The notes: a model not told the origin generated them from the sequence alone. A DNA stretch of 34,830 nucleotides from Vibrio owensii CAIM 1854 = LMG 25443 (GCF_000817815.1 NZ_JPRD01000033.1:1-34830), one strand, 5' to 3'; numbered from the stretch's first letter, positions 7,685-16,465 are shown. A program made the numbers and translations.

Positions 7685-8716
7685 ATGGACAATAATACCA
7701 ACCAATCCCATTTAGACTCGGTAGAGAATCAGGTCGAGCGTTATAAGCAGGTTTTGGATGTGATGCCCGCAGGTGTGATCTTATTGGATACACACGGTGT
7801 GGTACGCGAAGCCAACCCAGAAGCGCACCGTATCCTTGAGATCCCACTGGTCAACGAGAAATGGTTCAACATCATCCAAGTGGTATTTGATCCGCGCGAA
7901 GATGATGGTCATGAAGTCTCACTGCGTAATGGCCGTAAGGTTCGTTTGGCGATCTCGGCCTCTGCGACGGGTCAACTTATCCTGATCACTGATCTAACAG
8001 AAACGCGTTTGCTGCAATCTCGCGTGAGTGACTTGCAGCGCCTGTCATCGCTTGGTCGCATGGTGGCTTCTTTGGCTCACCAAGTGAGAACGCCGTTATC
8101 GAGCGCCATGCTATATGCATCCAATTTAGGTGCGCCAAATCTCCCTCCGGCGACAAGAGAGCGATTCCAAAGCAAATTAATGGATCGACTGCACGATTTG
8201 GAGAAGCAGGTTAATGATATGCTGCTTTTTGCCAAAGGTGGTGATAATAAAGTCATTAAGCCTTTTAACATTGCTCAGCTTGTTGCCGAATATCAGCCAA
8301 TGGTGGAAACCGCGCTGAAGAACAACAGCATCGACTACTTCCTAGAAGTCGAAGAAGAGAACACTGAGTTGTTAGGCAACGCTAACGCCATTGCTTCAGC
8401 ACTGAGTAACTTAGTGATGAACGCGATTCAGATGTCTGGAAAGGAATCGCAAATAGATGTCTTTTTCCGCCCGGTGAACGGTGAACTGCGCATTTCTGTG
8501 CAAGACAGCGGTCCGGGTGTACCAAAAGAACTGCAAGCAAAAATCATGGAGCCATTCTTTACCACGCGTTCTCAAGGAACCGGGTTAGGGCTCGCTGTGG
8601 TTCAAATGGTTTGCCGTGCCCATGACGGTCGATTGGAACTTATTTCAGAGCAGGGTGATGGAGCCTGCTTTACCATGTGCATTCCGCTAGAGCGAGTGCA
8701 AGCAGAAGCGCAATAA
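7685..8716 (+). CDS. flrB: FlrB (FlaL), sensor histidine kinase
   Basis: Cytoplasmic kinase that phosphorylates FlrC to start hook-stage gene expression; 343 residues with no membrane segment. A PAS-like domain occupies about 17-110. The HisKA dimerisation domain has AHQVRTPL with the phosphorylated histidine at 132. The catalytic domain has N box SNLVMNAIQ (241-249), G1 box DSGPGVP (274-280) and G2 box GTGLGLAV (298-305). The lack of a transmembrane sensor fits the idea that it reads flagellar assembly rather than an external ligand. It forms an operon with flrC, 36 bases downstream, behind the palindromic sigma-54 promoter. Confidence 0.95.
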   Translation: MDNNTNQSHLDSVENQVERYKQVLDVMPAGVILLDTHGVVREANPEAHRILEIPLVNEKWFNIIQVVFDPREDDGHEVSLRNGRKVRLAISASATGQLILITDLTETRLLQSRVSDLQRLSSLGRMVASLAHQVRTPLSSAMLYASNLGAPNLPPATRERFQSKLMDRLHDLEKQVNDMLLFAKGGDNKVIKPFNIAQLVAEYQPMVETALKNNSIDYFLEVEEENTELLGNANAIASALSNLVMNAIQMSGKESQIDVFFRPVNGELRISVQDSGPGVPKELQAKIMEPFFTTRSQGTGLGLAVVQMVCRAHDGRLELISEQGDGACFTMCIPLERVQAEAQ

Positions 8717-8752
8717 GCGGCTTTTGTCGATAACAATTACTGGAGAATCATA

Positions 8753-10162
8753 ATGGCGCAAAGCAAAGTGCTGATCGTAGAAGACGATGAAGGTCTTCGT
8801 GAAGCCCTAGTGGATACTCTGGCTCTGGCAGGGTACGAGTGGTTAGAAGCCGATTGTGCAGAAGACGCTTTAGTGAAGCTGAAGTCGAACGCGGTGGATA
8901 TCGTGGTTTCTGATGTACAAATGGCAGGCATGGGCGGTTTGGCTCTGCTACGCAATATCAAACAGAATTGGCCAAACTTGCCAGTTCTTCTTATGACGGC
9001 TTACGCAAACATTGAAGATGCCGTGTCGGCAATGAAAGAAGGTGCGATTGATTACATGGCGAAGCCATTTGCACCAGAAGTTCTGCTGAACATGGTGAGC
9101 CGTTATGCACCAATCAAAAGTGATGACAACGGTGATGCCGTCGTTGCAGACGAGAAAAGCCTGCGCCTACTTGCGTTAGCTGACAAAGTGGCACGCACTG
9201 ACGCTAACGTAATGATCTTGGGCCCAAGCGGCTCAGGTAAAGAAGTCATGTCTCGCTACATCCATAACGCTTCAAACCGTAAAGACGGTCCTTTTGTTGC
9301 GATTAACTGTGCGGCGATTCCAGACAACATGCTGGAAGCGACACTATTTGGTTACGAGAAAGGCGCGTTTACTGGCGCGGTTCAAGCGTGTCCGGGTAAG
9401 TTTGAACAAGCCCAAGGCGGCACGATTTTGCTCGATGAAATTAGTGAAATGGATTTGAGCCTGCAAGCGAAACTGCTGCGCGTTCTTCAAGAGCGTGAAG
9501 TGGAGCGTTTGGGTAGCCGTAAGAGCATCAAGTTGGACGTTCGTGTATTAGCAACCAGTAACCGTGACCTTAAGCAGTACGTGTCAGAAGGCAACTTCCG
9601 CGAAGACTTGTACTACCGCTTGAACGTATTCCCAATCTCATGGCCAGCACTTTGTGAGCGTAAAGGCGACATCTCGCCACTTGCGCAGCACCTTGCTGAA
9701 CGTCATTGCAGCAAAATGGGTATGCCAGTGCCTAAGTTCTCTCAAGTCGCATTAGATAAGTTGCTTCAATACCCATGGCCGGGTAACGTTCGTGAGTTGG
9801 ATAACGTGGTTCAACGTGCACTGATTTTGAGTGAAAACGGTGACATTGATGCAGAACACATTTTGCTGGAAGGTGTAGATTGGCAAGATGCCAGCAGCCT
9901 GCAACATGTTGTACAAAATGCAGAAGTGGTGGTACCGGATGTTAAGCCAGTCGCGCAAGCAGAATCTATCAACCGTGTTGCCGCTGGTGGTGAAGGACTC
10001 GGTGGTGAACTGCGTGACCAAGAATACGCGATCATTTTGGAAACGCTGATCGAATGTAACGGTCGTCGCAAAGAAATGGCAGAGAAACTAGGCATCAGTC
10101 CACGTACTTTGCGCTATAAACTTGCCAAAATGCGTGACGCTGGTATCGATATTCCGGCTTAG
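8753..10162 (+). CDS. flrC: FlrC (FlaM), sigma-54-dependent response regulator
   Basis: NtrC-family activator of class III flagellar operons; 469 residues. The receiver domain has the acidic pocket VEDDE and phosphoacceptor Asp54 (VVSDVQMAG), the same number as in V. cholerae FlrC, with Lys104 in AKPF. The AAA+ domain has Walker A GPSGSGKE (157-164) and the sigma-54 loop GAFTGA (204-209), and the Fis-type helix-turn-helix is at about 433-465. The start has a good TGGAG eight bases upstream. Unlike FlrA its receiver is intact, so it is the phosphorylation-controlled partner of FlrB. Confidence 0.95.
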   Translation: MAQSKVLIVEDDEGLREALVDTLALAGYEWLEADCAEDALVKLKSNAVDIVVSDVQMAGMGGLALLRNIKQNWPNLPVLLMTAYANIEDAVSAMKEGAIDYMAKPFAPEVLLNMVSRYAPIKSDDNGDAVVADEKSLRLLALADKVARTDANVMILGPSGSGKEVMSRYIHNASNRKDGPFVAINCAAIPDNMLEATLFGYEKGAFTGAVQACPGKFEQAQGGTILLDEISEMDLSLQAKLLRVLQEREVERLGSRKSIKLDVRVLATSNRDLKQYVSEGNFREDLYYRLNVFPISWPALCERKGDISPLAQHLAERHCSKMGMPVPKFSQVALDKLLQYPWPGNVRELDNVVQRALILSENGDIDAEHILLEGVDWQDASSLQHVVQNAEVVVPDVKPVAQAESINRVAAGGEGLGGELRDQEYAIILETLIECNGRRKEMAEKLGISPRTLRYKLAKMRDAGIDIPA

Positions 10163-10177
10163 TATTCACATAAATAG

Positions 10178-10223
10178 CCATAGGACAAAAGTGTGGGTAC
10201 ACTACGGCACTATTGTCTTATGG
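10178..10223 (+). repeat. Nested inverted repeats between flrC and the fliE promoter
   Basis: Eleven-base arms at 10178-10188 and 10213-10223 (CCATAGGACAA against TTGTCTTATGG) pair with one wobble and enclose a smaller perfect AGTGT/ACACT hairpin with a GGGT loop. There is no T run, so it is not a clear terminator. The right arm ends in the TGG of the sigma-54 promoter of fliE, so it may be a regulator site or an end-of-message structure for flrBC. Confidence 0.5.
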
Positions 10224-10236
10224 CACAGTAATTGCT
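10221..10236 (+). promoter_or_regulatory. Sigma-54 promoter of fliEFGHIJ
   Basis: TGGCACAGTAATTGCT matches the consensus TGGCAC-N5-TTGC. GG (10222-10223) and GC (10234-10235) are exactly 10 bases apart, and the element lies 53 bases before the fliE ATG. A small imperfect dyad GGCACAG/CTGTGTC covers the core. FlrA is the likely activator by analogy with V. cholerae class II operons. Confidence 0.9.
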
Positions 10237-10288
10237 GTGTCAATAATCAGTTTTATTTAATAGTCAAACTTTTGGCTTAGAGGTGACA

Positions 10289-10600
10289 ATGAAAGTTGAT
10301 GGTATTCAGGCAGAAATGCGCGCCATGATGGTGGAAGCGACTAATACCGCTCCCGTTGCAACAGGTGCGAAAGTTGGGGCAGATTTTGGTGATCTCCTAA
10401 CGAAAGCCATCAATAACGTAAACTCACTTCAAAAAGCATCGGGCGATCTGCAAACGCGTTTTGACCGTGGTGATGCCGATGTTTCCCTTTCTGACGTTAT
10501 GATTGCTCGTAACAAGTCCAGTGTTGCATTTGATGCCACTGTACAAATCCGCAATAAGCTCGTTGAGTCCTACAAGGACCTCATGAACATGCCAGTGTAA
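10289..10600 (+). CDS. fliE: Flagellar hook-basal body protein FliE
   Basis: Small (103 residues) protein at the junction between the MS ring or export gate and the proximal rod; needed for rod assembly. The ATG at 10289 is preferred over an in-frame GTG at 10283, because GAGG ends at 10283 and gives normal spacing to the ATG. The C-terminal FliE signature is clear: helical, with SLSDVMIARNKSSVAFDATVQ and VQIRNKLVESYKDLMNMPV. It is the first gene of the fliE-fliJ operon, 15 bases before fliF. Confidence 0.95.
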   Translation: MKVDGIQAEMRAMMVEATNTAPVATGAKVGADFGDLLTKAINNVNSLQKASGDLQTRFDRGDADVSLSDVMIARNKSSVAFDATVQIRNKLVESYKDLMNMPV

Positions 10601-10615
10601 TTTTAGGTAATAAGT

Positions 10616-12358
10616 GTGGCAGAGAAGTCTACAGATTTAACCGTCACTGATGGCGGCGCAGATGGTGCACTGATCGCTGGCTCAGATTTGGATGTGGATA
10701 GCCAAAACCCAGATCTTGAAGAGCGCAGTGCGTCAAAATTCGATATGGCAGTAGGCGACCTCGATTTACTTCGTCAGGTCGTGTTAGTGCTGTCCATTTC
10801 TATCTGTGTTGCGTTAATCGTGATGCTTTTCTTCTGGGTGAAAGAACCGGAAATGCGCCCACTTGGTGCATACGAAACCGAAGAACTGATCCCAGTGCTG
10901 GATTACCTCGACCAGCAAAAAATCAATTACAAGCTAGATGGCAACACCATTTCTGTGGAATCGAGTGATTACAACTCGATCAAGCTGGGCATGGTGCGTG
11001 CGGGCGTGAACCAAGCGACAGCGGCAGGCGATGACATTCTGCTGCAAGACATGGGCTTTGGTGTATCACAACGTTTGGAACAAGAACGTTTGAAGCTCAG
11101 CCGTGAACGCCAACTTGCACAAGCGATTGAAGAGATGAAGCAGGTACGCAAAGTGCGCGTGTTGCTCGCTCTGCCAAAACACAGTGTGTTTGTTCGTCAT
11201 AACCAAGAAGCGTCTGCTTCAGTATTTTTGACGCTCTCTACAGGCGCAAACCTAAAACAACAAGAAGTGGATTCCATCGTTGATATGGTGGCGAGTGCCG
11301 TTCCGGGCATGAAGACCTCTCGTATTACAGTAACCGACCAACACGGTCGTCTACTTAGCTCAGGTTCTCAAGACCCTGCGTCTGCGGCTCGCCGTAAAGA
11401 ACAAGAGTTAGAGCGCAGCCAAGAGCAAGCGCTGCGCGAGAAGATTGATTCTGTTCTTCTACCAATCTTAGGTTTTGGTAACTACACCGCTCAGGTGGAT
11501 ATCCAAATGGATTTCAGCACCGTTGAGCAAACTCGTAAGAATTTCGATCCAAATACTCCAGCAACGCGCAGTGAATACGCGCTAGAAGATTACAACAACG
11601 GCAATATGGTTGCGGGTATTCCTGGTGCTCTGAGTAACCAACCGCCAGCCGATGCGTCTATTCCTCAAGATGTGGCGCAGATGAAAGACGGTTCGCTAAC
11701 TGGCCAAGGCTCAGTACGCAAAGAATCAACGCGTAACTTTGAGCTCGATACCACCATCAGTCACGAACGCAAGCAAACGGGCACATTGGCGCGTCAAACC
11801 GTTTCAGTGGCGATCAAAGACCGTCGCACCGTAAACCCAGATACGGGCGAAGTGACTTACACGCCGCTGTCAGAATCAGAAATTAACGCCATTCGCCAAG
11901 TGCTGATTGGTACGGTTGGTTTTGATCAAACCCGTGGTGACTTGCTAAACGTCCTGAGCGTGAAGTTTGCTGAGCCAGAGCTTGAGCAAATGGTTGATCC
12001 ACCAATTTGGGAACATCCAAACTTCAACGATTGGGTTCGTTGGTTTGCGAGTGCGTTGGTGATCATCGTGGTTATCTTGGTTCTGGTTCGCCCTGCGATG
12101 AAGAAACTGCTTAACCCTGCGAGCACCGACGAAGATGAAATGTACGGACCAGATGGCTTGCCAATTGGTGCGGATGGTGAAACCAGCCTTATTGGTAGCG
12201 ACATCGAAAGCGGTGAACTGTTTGAGTTTGGTTCAAGCATTGATTTGCCTAACCTTCACAAAGATGAAGATGTACTTAAAGCAGTACGTGCTCTGGTAGC
12301 AAACGAACCAGAACTTGCTGCTCAAGTTGTAAAAAACTGGATGAACGAAAATGGCTAA
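10616..12358 (+). CDS. fliF: Flagellar MS-ring protein FliF
   Basis: Builds the membrane/supramembrane ring that houses the export gate and carries the FliG rotor; 580 residues, a typical size. GTG start with AGG nine bases upstream. One transmembrane helix is at about 53-74, followed by the periplasmic YscJ-type ring-building domains and the FliF central domain. A second transmembrane helix is at about 476-494. The cytoplasmic tail ends in an acidic helix, LANEPELAAQVVKNWMNENG-like, that is the FliG-binding site in known FliF proteins. Its last 8 bases overlap the start of fliG, which implies coupled translation of the two partners. Confidence 0.96.
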   Translation: MAEKSTDLTVTDGGADGALIAGSDLDVDSQNPDLEERSASKFDMAVGDLDLLRQVVLVLSISICVALIVMLFFWVKEPEMRPLGAYETEELIPVLDYLDQQKINYKLDGNTISVESSDYNSIKLGMVRAGVNQATAAGDDILLQDMGFGVSQRLEQERLKLSRERQLAQAIEEMKQVRKVRVLLALPKHSVFVRHNQEASASVFLTLSTGANLKQQEVDSIVDMVASAVPGMKTSRITVTDQHGRLLSSGSQDPASAARRKEQELERSQEQALREKIDSVLLPILGFGNYTAQVDIQMDFSTVEQTRKNFDPNTPATRSEYALEDYNNGNMVAGIPGALSNQPPADASIPQDVAQMKDGSLTGQGSVRKESTRNFELDTTISHERKQTGTLARQTVSVAIKDRRTVNPDTGEVTYTPLSESEINAIRQVLIGTVGFDQTRGDLLNVLSVKFAEPELEQMVDPPIWEHPNFNDWVRWFASALVIIVVILVLVRPAMKKLLNPASTDEDEMYGPDGLPIGADGETSLIGSDIESGELFEFGSSIDLPNLHKDEDVLKAVRALVANEPELAAQVVKNWMNENG

Positions 12359-13406
12359 CGATATCGTACCTCAAGGTGAAAACGGCGTAGGTGTTCCTGC
12401 GGAATTTGATGTCTCTAGCATGACAGGTGAAGAAAAAGCGGCGATTTTGCTACTGAGCCTGAACGAAGGCGACGCTGCTGGCATCATTCGTCACTTGGAG
12501 CCAAAGCAAGTTCAACGTGTTGGTAGTGCAATGGCGCGCGCTAAAGATCTGAGCCAAGACAAAGTGTCTGGTGTGCATCGTGCGTTTTTAGAAGACATCC
12601 AGAAATACACCAACATCGGTATGGGCAGCGAAGACTTCATGCGTAATGCGCTGGTGGCTGCTCTGGGTGAAGATAAAGCAAACAACTTGGTTGACCAAAT
12701 CCTATTGGGTACAGGCTCGAAAGGTCTGGATTCACTCAAGTGGATGGACCCTCGTCAAGTGGCAAGTATCATCGTCAACGAACACCCGCAGATTCAAACC
12801 ATCGTACTTTCGTACTTGGAGGCGGATCAGTCAGCAGAAATACTTTCTCAGTTCCCAGAGCGTGTGCGTCTGGATCTGATGATGCGTATTGCCAACCTAG
12901 AAGAAGTTCAGCCATCTGCACTGGCAGAGCTGAACGAAATCATGGAGAAACAGTTCGCAGGTCAAGCGGGTGCACAAGCAGCGAAGATTGGCGGCTTGAA
13001 GGCGGCAGCAGAAATCATGAACTACCTAGACAACAACGTCGAAGGTATCTTGATGGAGCAGATTCGCGACCAAGACGAGGACATGGCAACACAAATCCAA
13101 GATCTCATGTTCGTATTCGAGAACTTGGTGGAAGTGGACGACCAAGGTATTCAGAAATTGCTGCGTGATGTTCCTCAAGACGTTCTACAACGTGCACTTA
13201 AAGGTGCCGATGACTCTCTACGTGAGAAAGTCTTCAAGAACATGTCTAAGCGTGCCGCTGAGATGATGCGTGACGATATCGAAGCAATGCCACCAGTTCG
13301 TGTTGCAGACGTAGAAGCGGCGCAAAAAGAAATCTTGGCGATTGCTCGTCGTATGGCAGACGCTGGCGAAATCATGCTGTCTGGCGGCGCAGACGAGTTC
13401 TTATAA
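12351..13406 (+). CDS. fliG: Flagellar motor switch protein FliG
   Basis: Rotor protein of the C ring that contacts the stator and transmits torque; 351 residues. The N-terminal domain binds FliF. The middle domain has the EHPQ motif (144-147) used for FliM binding. The C-terminal domain has the charged torque helix around 281-302, with Asp288-Asp289 at the positions known from E. coli. It overlaps fliF by 8 bases. A 113-base gap with a hairpin follows before fliH, unusually long for this operon. Confidence 0.97.
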   Translation: MANDIVPQGENGVGVPAEFDVSSMTGEEKAAILLLSLNEGDAAGIIRHLEPKQVQRVGSAMARAKDLSQDKVSGVHRAFLEDIQKYTNIGMGSEDFMRNALVAALGEDKANNLVDQILLGTGSKGLDSLKWMDPRQVASIIVNEHPQIQTIVLSYLEADQSAEILSQFPERVRLDLMMRIANLEEVQPSALAELNEIMEKQFAGQAGAQAAKIGGLKAAAEIMNYLDNNVEGILMEQIRDQDEDMATQIQDLMFVFENLVEVDDQGIQKLLRDVPQDVLQRALKGADDSLREKVFKNMSKRAAEMMRDDIEAMPPVRVADVEAAQKEILAIARRMADAGEIMLSGGADEFL

Positions 13407-13415
13407 TCCTTTTTT

Positions 13416-13441
13416 ATTCTTCCTGCTTAAGTGGGAGGAAT
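13416..13441 (+). other. Hairpin in the fliG-fliH gap
   Basis: Bases 13416-13428 and 13429-13441 can pair along nearly their whole length with three G-U pairs, giving a hairpin of about ten base pairs in the only long gap of the fliEFGHIJ run. No T run follows it. It could be a processing or stability element separating fliG from fliH. The rest of the gap (to 13519) is A/T-rich and shows no clear promoter. Confidence 0.4.
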
Positions 13442-13519
13442 GTACTTCCTTAATCGCGCATTTTTCAAAGCACTTTATTTTTAATATCAATTTCAAAATA
13501 GACAGATTGTAGGTTAAGC

Positions 13520-14311
13520 ATGGCTGGCGATAGAAAACGTGGATTTATCCGTCCTGATGAAGATGATGCGATGATCGAACCGCAGCGCTGGGGGGGGCCT
13601 GATTATGGTGAGCTAAAAGCCAAGCAAACTGCGTTTAACTACGATCCGAGTTGGGTACCAAATTTTGACGAACCGGAAGAAGAGCAAGCGCTTGAGCTGA
13701 CAGAAGAGCAGATCGAACTGATCAAGCAAGGCGCTTATCAAGAAGGTCTGTATCAAGGTCAAGAAGCAGGCTTTAAACAAGGTTACGACAAAGGCAAAGA
13801 AGAAGGCATTCAAGCAGGTCATGCAGAAGGTCTTGAACTGGGTAAAGCGGAAGGTGTTACCGCTGGGCAAGAGTACACCCAGCAGCAGGTAGAAACCTTC
13901 ATGAACTTGGCTAACCAGTTTGCTCAACCTTTAGAGCTGATGAACGCTCAGGTTGAAAAGCAGTTGGTGGACATGGTGCTGTGCCTAGTTAAAGAAGTTG
14001 TGCATGTGGAAGTGCAAACCAACCCTCAAATTATTCTCGATACTGTAAAACAATCTGTCGAAGCGCTACCTATTTCTGGCCATCCAATTACTTTGCACCT
14101 GAACCCAGACGATGTGGCGATCATTCGCTCTGCATACGGTGAAGAAGAACTTGATTGTCGTAACTGGACTTTGGTGGCTGAGCCGTCATTAAACCGTGGA
14201 GACGTACAGATTGCTGCTGGCGAATCGAGCATCAACTATCGTATGGAAGAACGCATGAAAAGTGTGTTGAACAGCTTCTGTGGTGCAAACCGCCATCAAG
14301 GGGGCGAGTAA
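13520..14311 (+). CDS. fliH: Flagellar export regulator FliH
   Basis: Stator of the flagellar export ATPase: a FliH dimer binds FliI, holds it at the base and controls its activity. The 263-residue protein has an acidic N-terminus, a glycine repeat zone at about 75-115 with GxxxG spacing (EGLYQGQEAGFKQGYDKG and following) typical of FliH, and the C-terminal FliI-binding domain (about 130-260). ATG start with AGGT upstream. An 8-G homopolymer at 13590-13597, encoding Trp-Gly-Gly near residue 25, is a possible slippage site. The gene ends 3 bases before fliI. Confidence 0.93.
   Translation: MAGDRKRGFIRPDEDDAMIEPQRWGGPDYGELKAKQTAFNYDPSWVPNFDEPEEEQALELTEEQIELIKQGAYQEGLYQGQEAGFKQGYDKGKEEGIQAGHAEGLELGKAEGVTAGQEYTQQQVETFMNLANQFAQPLELMNAQVEKQLVDMVLCLVKEVVHVEVQTNPQIILDTVKQSVEALPISGHPITLHLNPDDVAIIRSAYGEEELDCRNWTLVAEPSLNRGDVQIAAGESSINYRMEERMKSVLNSFCGANRHQGGE
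13590..13597 (+). repeat. G8 homopolymer in the fliH coding sequence
   Basis: Eight consecutive G in codons 24-26 of fliH. Gain or loss of one base would shift the frame near the start and remove FliH. It is the longest G run I noticed in the window; the next, six G, is in flhB near 22970. Confidence 0.85.
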
Positions 14312-14314
14312 TCC

Positions 14315-15634
14315 ATGCAAGCCTTGGCTGACCGTTTAAAAAACTACAAAATCGAAGGGTTAACCACGCGCCCAGTTGCTTCAGGCAAGCTCGTTCGCGT
14401 TGTAGGCTTAACCTTAGAAGCGACAGGCTGTCGTGCTCCGATTGGTAGTTTGTGCCTAGTCGAGACCATGTCCGGTCATATGGAAGCGGAAGTGGTGGGC
14501 TTTTCTGGTAATAACCTTTTCTTAATGCCTAGTGAGCAAATCACGGGCATCTTACCGGGCGCGAAAGTGACGCCGTTGACCAGCGAAGCGGGTTTGCCCG
14601 TTGGAATGGAACTGCTTGGGCGTGTGGTTGATGGTGTGGGTAACCCACTTGATGGCCTTGGCCCGCTTTATACCGATCACCGCGCTTCTTTCAATGCTGA
14701 GCCAATTAACCCATTAGCGCGTAAGCCGATTTCTGAGCCACTTGATGTGGGTTTAAAAGCCATCAATGGCTTATTGACGGTCGGTAAAGGTCAACGTATC
14801 GGTCTGTTTGCGGGTTCTGGTGTGGGTAAATCGGTCACCCTTGGCATGATGACGCGAGGCACAACGGCACAAGTTGTTGTCGTTGGCCTGATTGGTGAGC
14901 GTGGACGCGAAGTAAAAGAATTTATTGAAGAGATTTTGGGTGAAGACGGACGCTGTCGTTCTGTGGTGGTAGCTGCTCCAGCCGATGCCTCGCCTTTGAT
15001 GCGCTTAAAGGGCTGTCAAACTGCACTGACGATTGCCGAATACTTCCGTGACCAAGGATTAGATGTTCTTCTACTGATGGACTCTTTGACGCGTTTTGCT
15101 CAAGCGCAGCGTGAGATTGCGTTGTCTGTGGGTGAACCGCCTGCAACCAAAGGTTATCCGCCTTCGGTATTTGCTAAATTGCCTGCCTTGGTGGAACGTG
15201 CTGGTAACGGTGGTGATGATCAAGGTTCGATCACCGCATTCTTTACCGTTCTGACCGAAGGTGACGATCTGCAAGATCCGATCGCCGATGCGTCACGTGC
15301 GATCCTCGATGGTCACATTGTCTTATCTCGTGAAATGGCAGATGCGGGTCACTACCCAGCCATCGATGTCGAGAAATCGGTGAGCCGTGTTATGCCGCAA
15401 ATCACCACAGAAGAGCACGTGTTGATGTCGAAAGCGGTGCGTCAGGTGTTGTCGATTTGCCGCAAAAACCAAGACTTGGTTTCGATTGGCGCTTATAAAC
15501 CGGGTACCGATCCTGCTATCGATGGTGCATTTACCCTCAAACCAAAACTGGACGAGTACTTGCAGCAGCGCATGAAAGAGTCTGTGCCTTATGACATGTG
15601 CGTCAACATGTTGAAGAGTATCTTGGGTGGGTAA
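14315..15634 (+). CDS. fliI: Flagellum-specific export ATPase FliI
   Basis: F1-ATPase-beta-like hexamer that hydrolyses ATP to help dock and unfold flagellar export substrates; 439 residues. Walker A AGSGVGKS is at 166-173, the catalytic glutamate region IGERGREVKEF is at about 193-203, and Walker B VLLLMD is at 251-256 followed by SLTRFAQAQREIAL. The N-terminus carries the short FliH-binding and beta-barrel part. A strong AAGGGGG precedes the ATG, and the gene follows fliH after 3 bases. Sequence alone would not fully exclude a type III secretion ATPase, but the context settles it. Confidence 0.97.
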   Translation: MQALADRLKNYKIEGLTTRPVASGKLVRVVGLTLEATGCRAPIGSLCLVETMSGHMEAEVVGFSGNNLFLMPSEQITGILPGAKVTPLTSEAGLPVGMELLGRVVDGVGNPLDGLGPLYTDHRASFNAEPINPLARKPISEPLDVGLKAINGLLTVGKGQRIGLFAGSGVGKSVTLGMMTRGTTAQVVVVGLIGERGREVKEFIEEILGEDGRCRSVVVAAPADASPLMRLKGCQTALTIAEYFRDQGLDVLLLMDSLTRFAQAQREIALSVGEPPATKGYPPSVFAKLPALVERAGNGGDDQGSITAFFTVLTEGDDLQDPIADASRAILDGHIVLSREMADAGHYPAIDVEKSVSRVMPQITTEEHVLMSKAVRQVLSICRKNQDLVSIGAYKPGTDPAIDGAFTLKPKLDEYLQQRMKESVPYDMCVNMLKSILGG

Positions 15635-15640
15635 TAGCGT

Positions 15641-16084
15641 ATGAATAACGCCATGGAATTCCTACTTGAGCAGGCAAAAGAACGCGAAGACCAAGCCGTA
15701 CTTGCGCTCAATAAAGCTCGCTCTGAGCTTGAAGGTTACTACCGCCAAGTAGAGCAAATTGAAAAGTACCGCTTAGATTACTGTCAGCAGTTGGTAGACC
15801 GTGGTATGGCAGGACTCACCGCAAGCCAATATGGCCACTTAAACCGCTTCTTAACCCAGCTTGATGAAACGCTTTCCAAGCAAAAACAGGCAGAAAACCA
15901 CTTTAAAGAGCAGGTGGTGAACTGCCAAGATTACTGGTTAAACATGCGTAAAGAACGGATGTCTTACGAGTGGATGATTGAAAAGCGCGAGAAAGAAAAG
16001 CAAATTGCGGAAGCGAAGCGTGAGCAAAAGCAGATGGATGAGTTCTCTACCTTGCTGTATAGCCGGAAACCGCAACGTTTTTAA
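15641..16084 (+). CDS. fliJ: Flagellar export chaperone FliJ
   Basis: A 147-residue, almost wholly helical, charged protein with a long antiparallel coiled coil (about 5-60 and 75-130), as in FliJ, which acts like the gamma stalk of the FliI ATPase and escorts cap and junction chaperones. It starts 7 bases after fliI. It is the last gene of the first basal-body operon; the next gene, 37 bases on, runs in the opposite direction. No intrinsic terminator is visible in that gap, so transcription may continue antisense into the neighbour. Confidence 0.93.
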   Translation: MNNAMEFLLEQAKEREDQAVLALNKARSELEGYYRQVEQIEKYRLDYCQQLVDRGMAGLTASQYGHLNRFLTQLDETLSKQKQAENHFKEQVVNCQDYWLNMRKERMSYEWMIEKREKEKQIAEAKREQKQMDEFSTLLYSRKPQRF

Positions 16085-16120
16085 GCGTTTCTCATCGTTA
16101 TATCGCGCTAGTGCTGCTGG

Positions 16121-16435
16121 TTATATATCTACTGATTCAAGCAAGGTCACTTTGACGGAGTTTTGCTCTATCAACTCAAACACTTTTGGTCGAATCTCGC
16201 GAATCCACCATTCATTGTAAGTCTCTGCATATATCGCTTGTCGCGCTTGTTCACTGTCAAACTCACGTAACCAGACAAAGTAATCGTGCCCATCTTCACC
16301 CGTGTGAACATAGATGTTTAAGACACGCATGCCTTTGGAGCGTTGGTAGGGCAGCAACTCGTCTTTCATCCACGTTAACCATTGCTCTGTTTTGCCAGTC
16401 TTAATTTTATATTGGCGAAGTTCTGTGACTTTCAA
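16121..16435 (-). CDS. NIPSNAP-family protein
   Basis: A 104-residue single-domain protein on the opposite strand. MKVTELRQYKIKTGKTEQWLTWM at the start and the YFVWLREF core fit the NIPSNAP fold, a ferredoxin-like dimeric alpha+beta barrel. It has no flagellar role that I know of, and bacterial members have no firm reaction. The start is a TTG at 16435-16433, supported by AAGGAA seven bases upstream on that strand. It splits fliEFGHIJ from fliKLMNOPQR-flhB, is the only minus-strand gene here, and seems to have its own sigma-70 promoter. It looks like an insertion into an ancestral continuous operon or an old resident unrelated to motility. Confidence 0.85.
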   Translation of the reverse strand: MKVTELRQYKIKTGKTEQWLTWMKDELLPYQRSKGMRVLNIYVHTGEDGHDYFVWLREFDSEQARQAIYAETYNEWWIREIRPKVFELIEQNSVKVTLLESVDI

Positions 16436-16465
16436 AGCGATTCCTTATTGATTGAGCAAGGCTTC

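Noticed and set aside
12740..13168. 142-codon plus-strand frame inside fliG
   Set aside because: It lies in another frame of a clearly conserved fliG, has no family likeness and no ribosome site; a shadow of the real gene.
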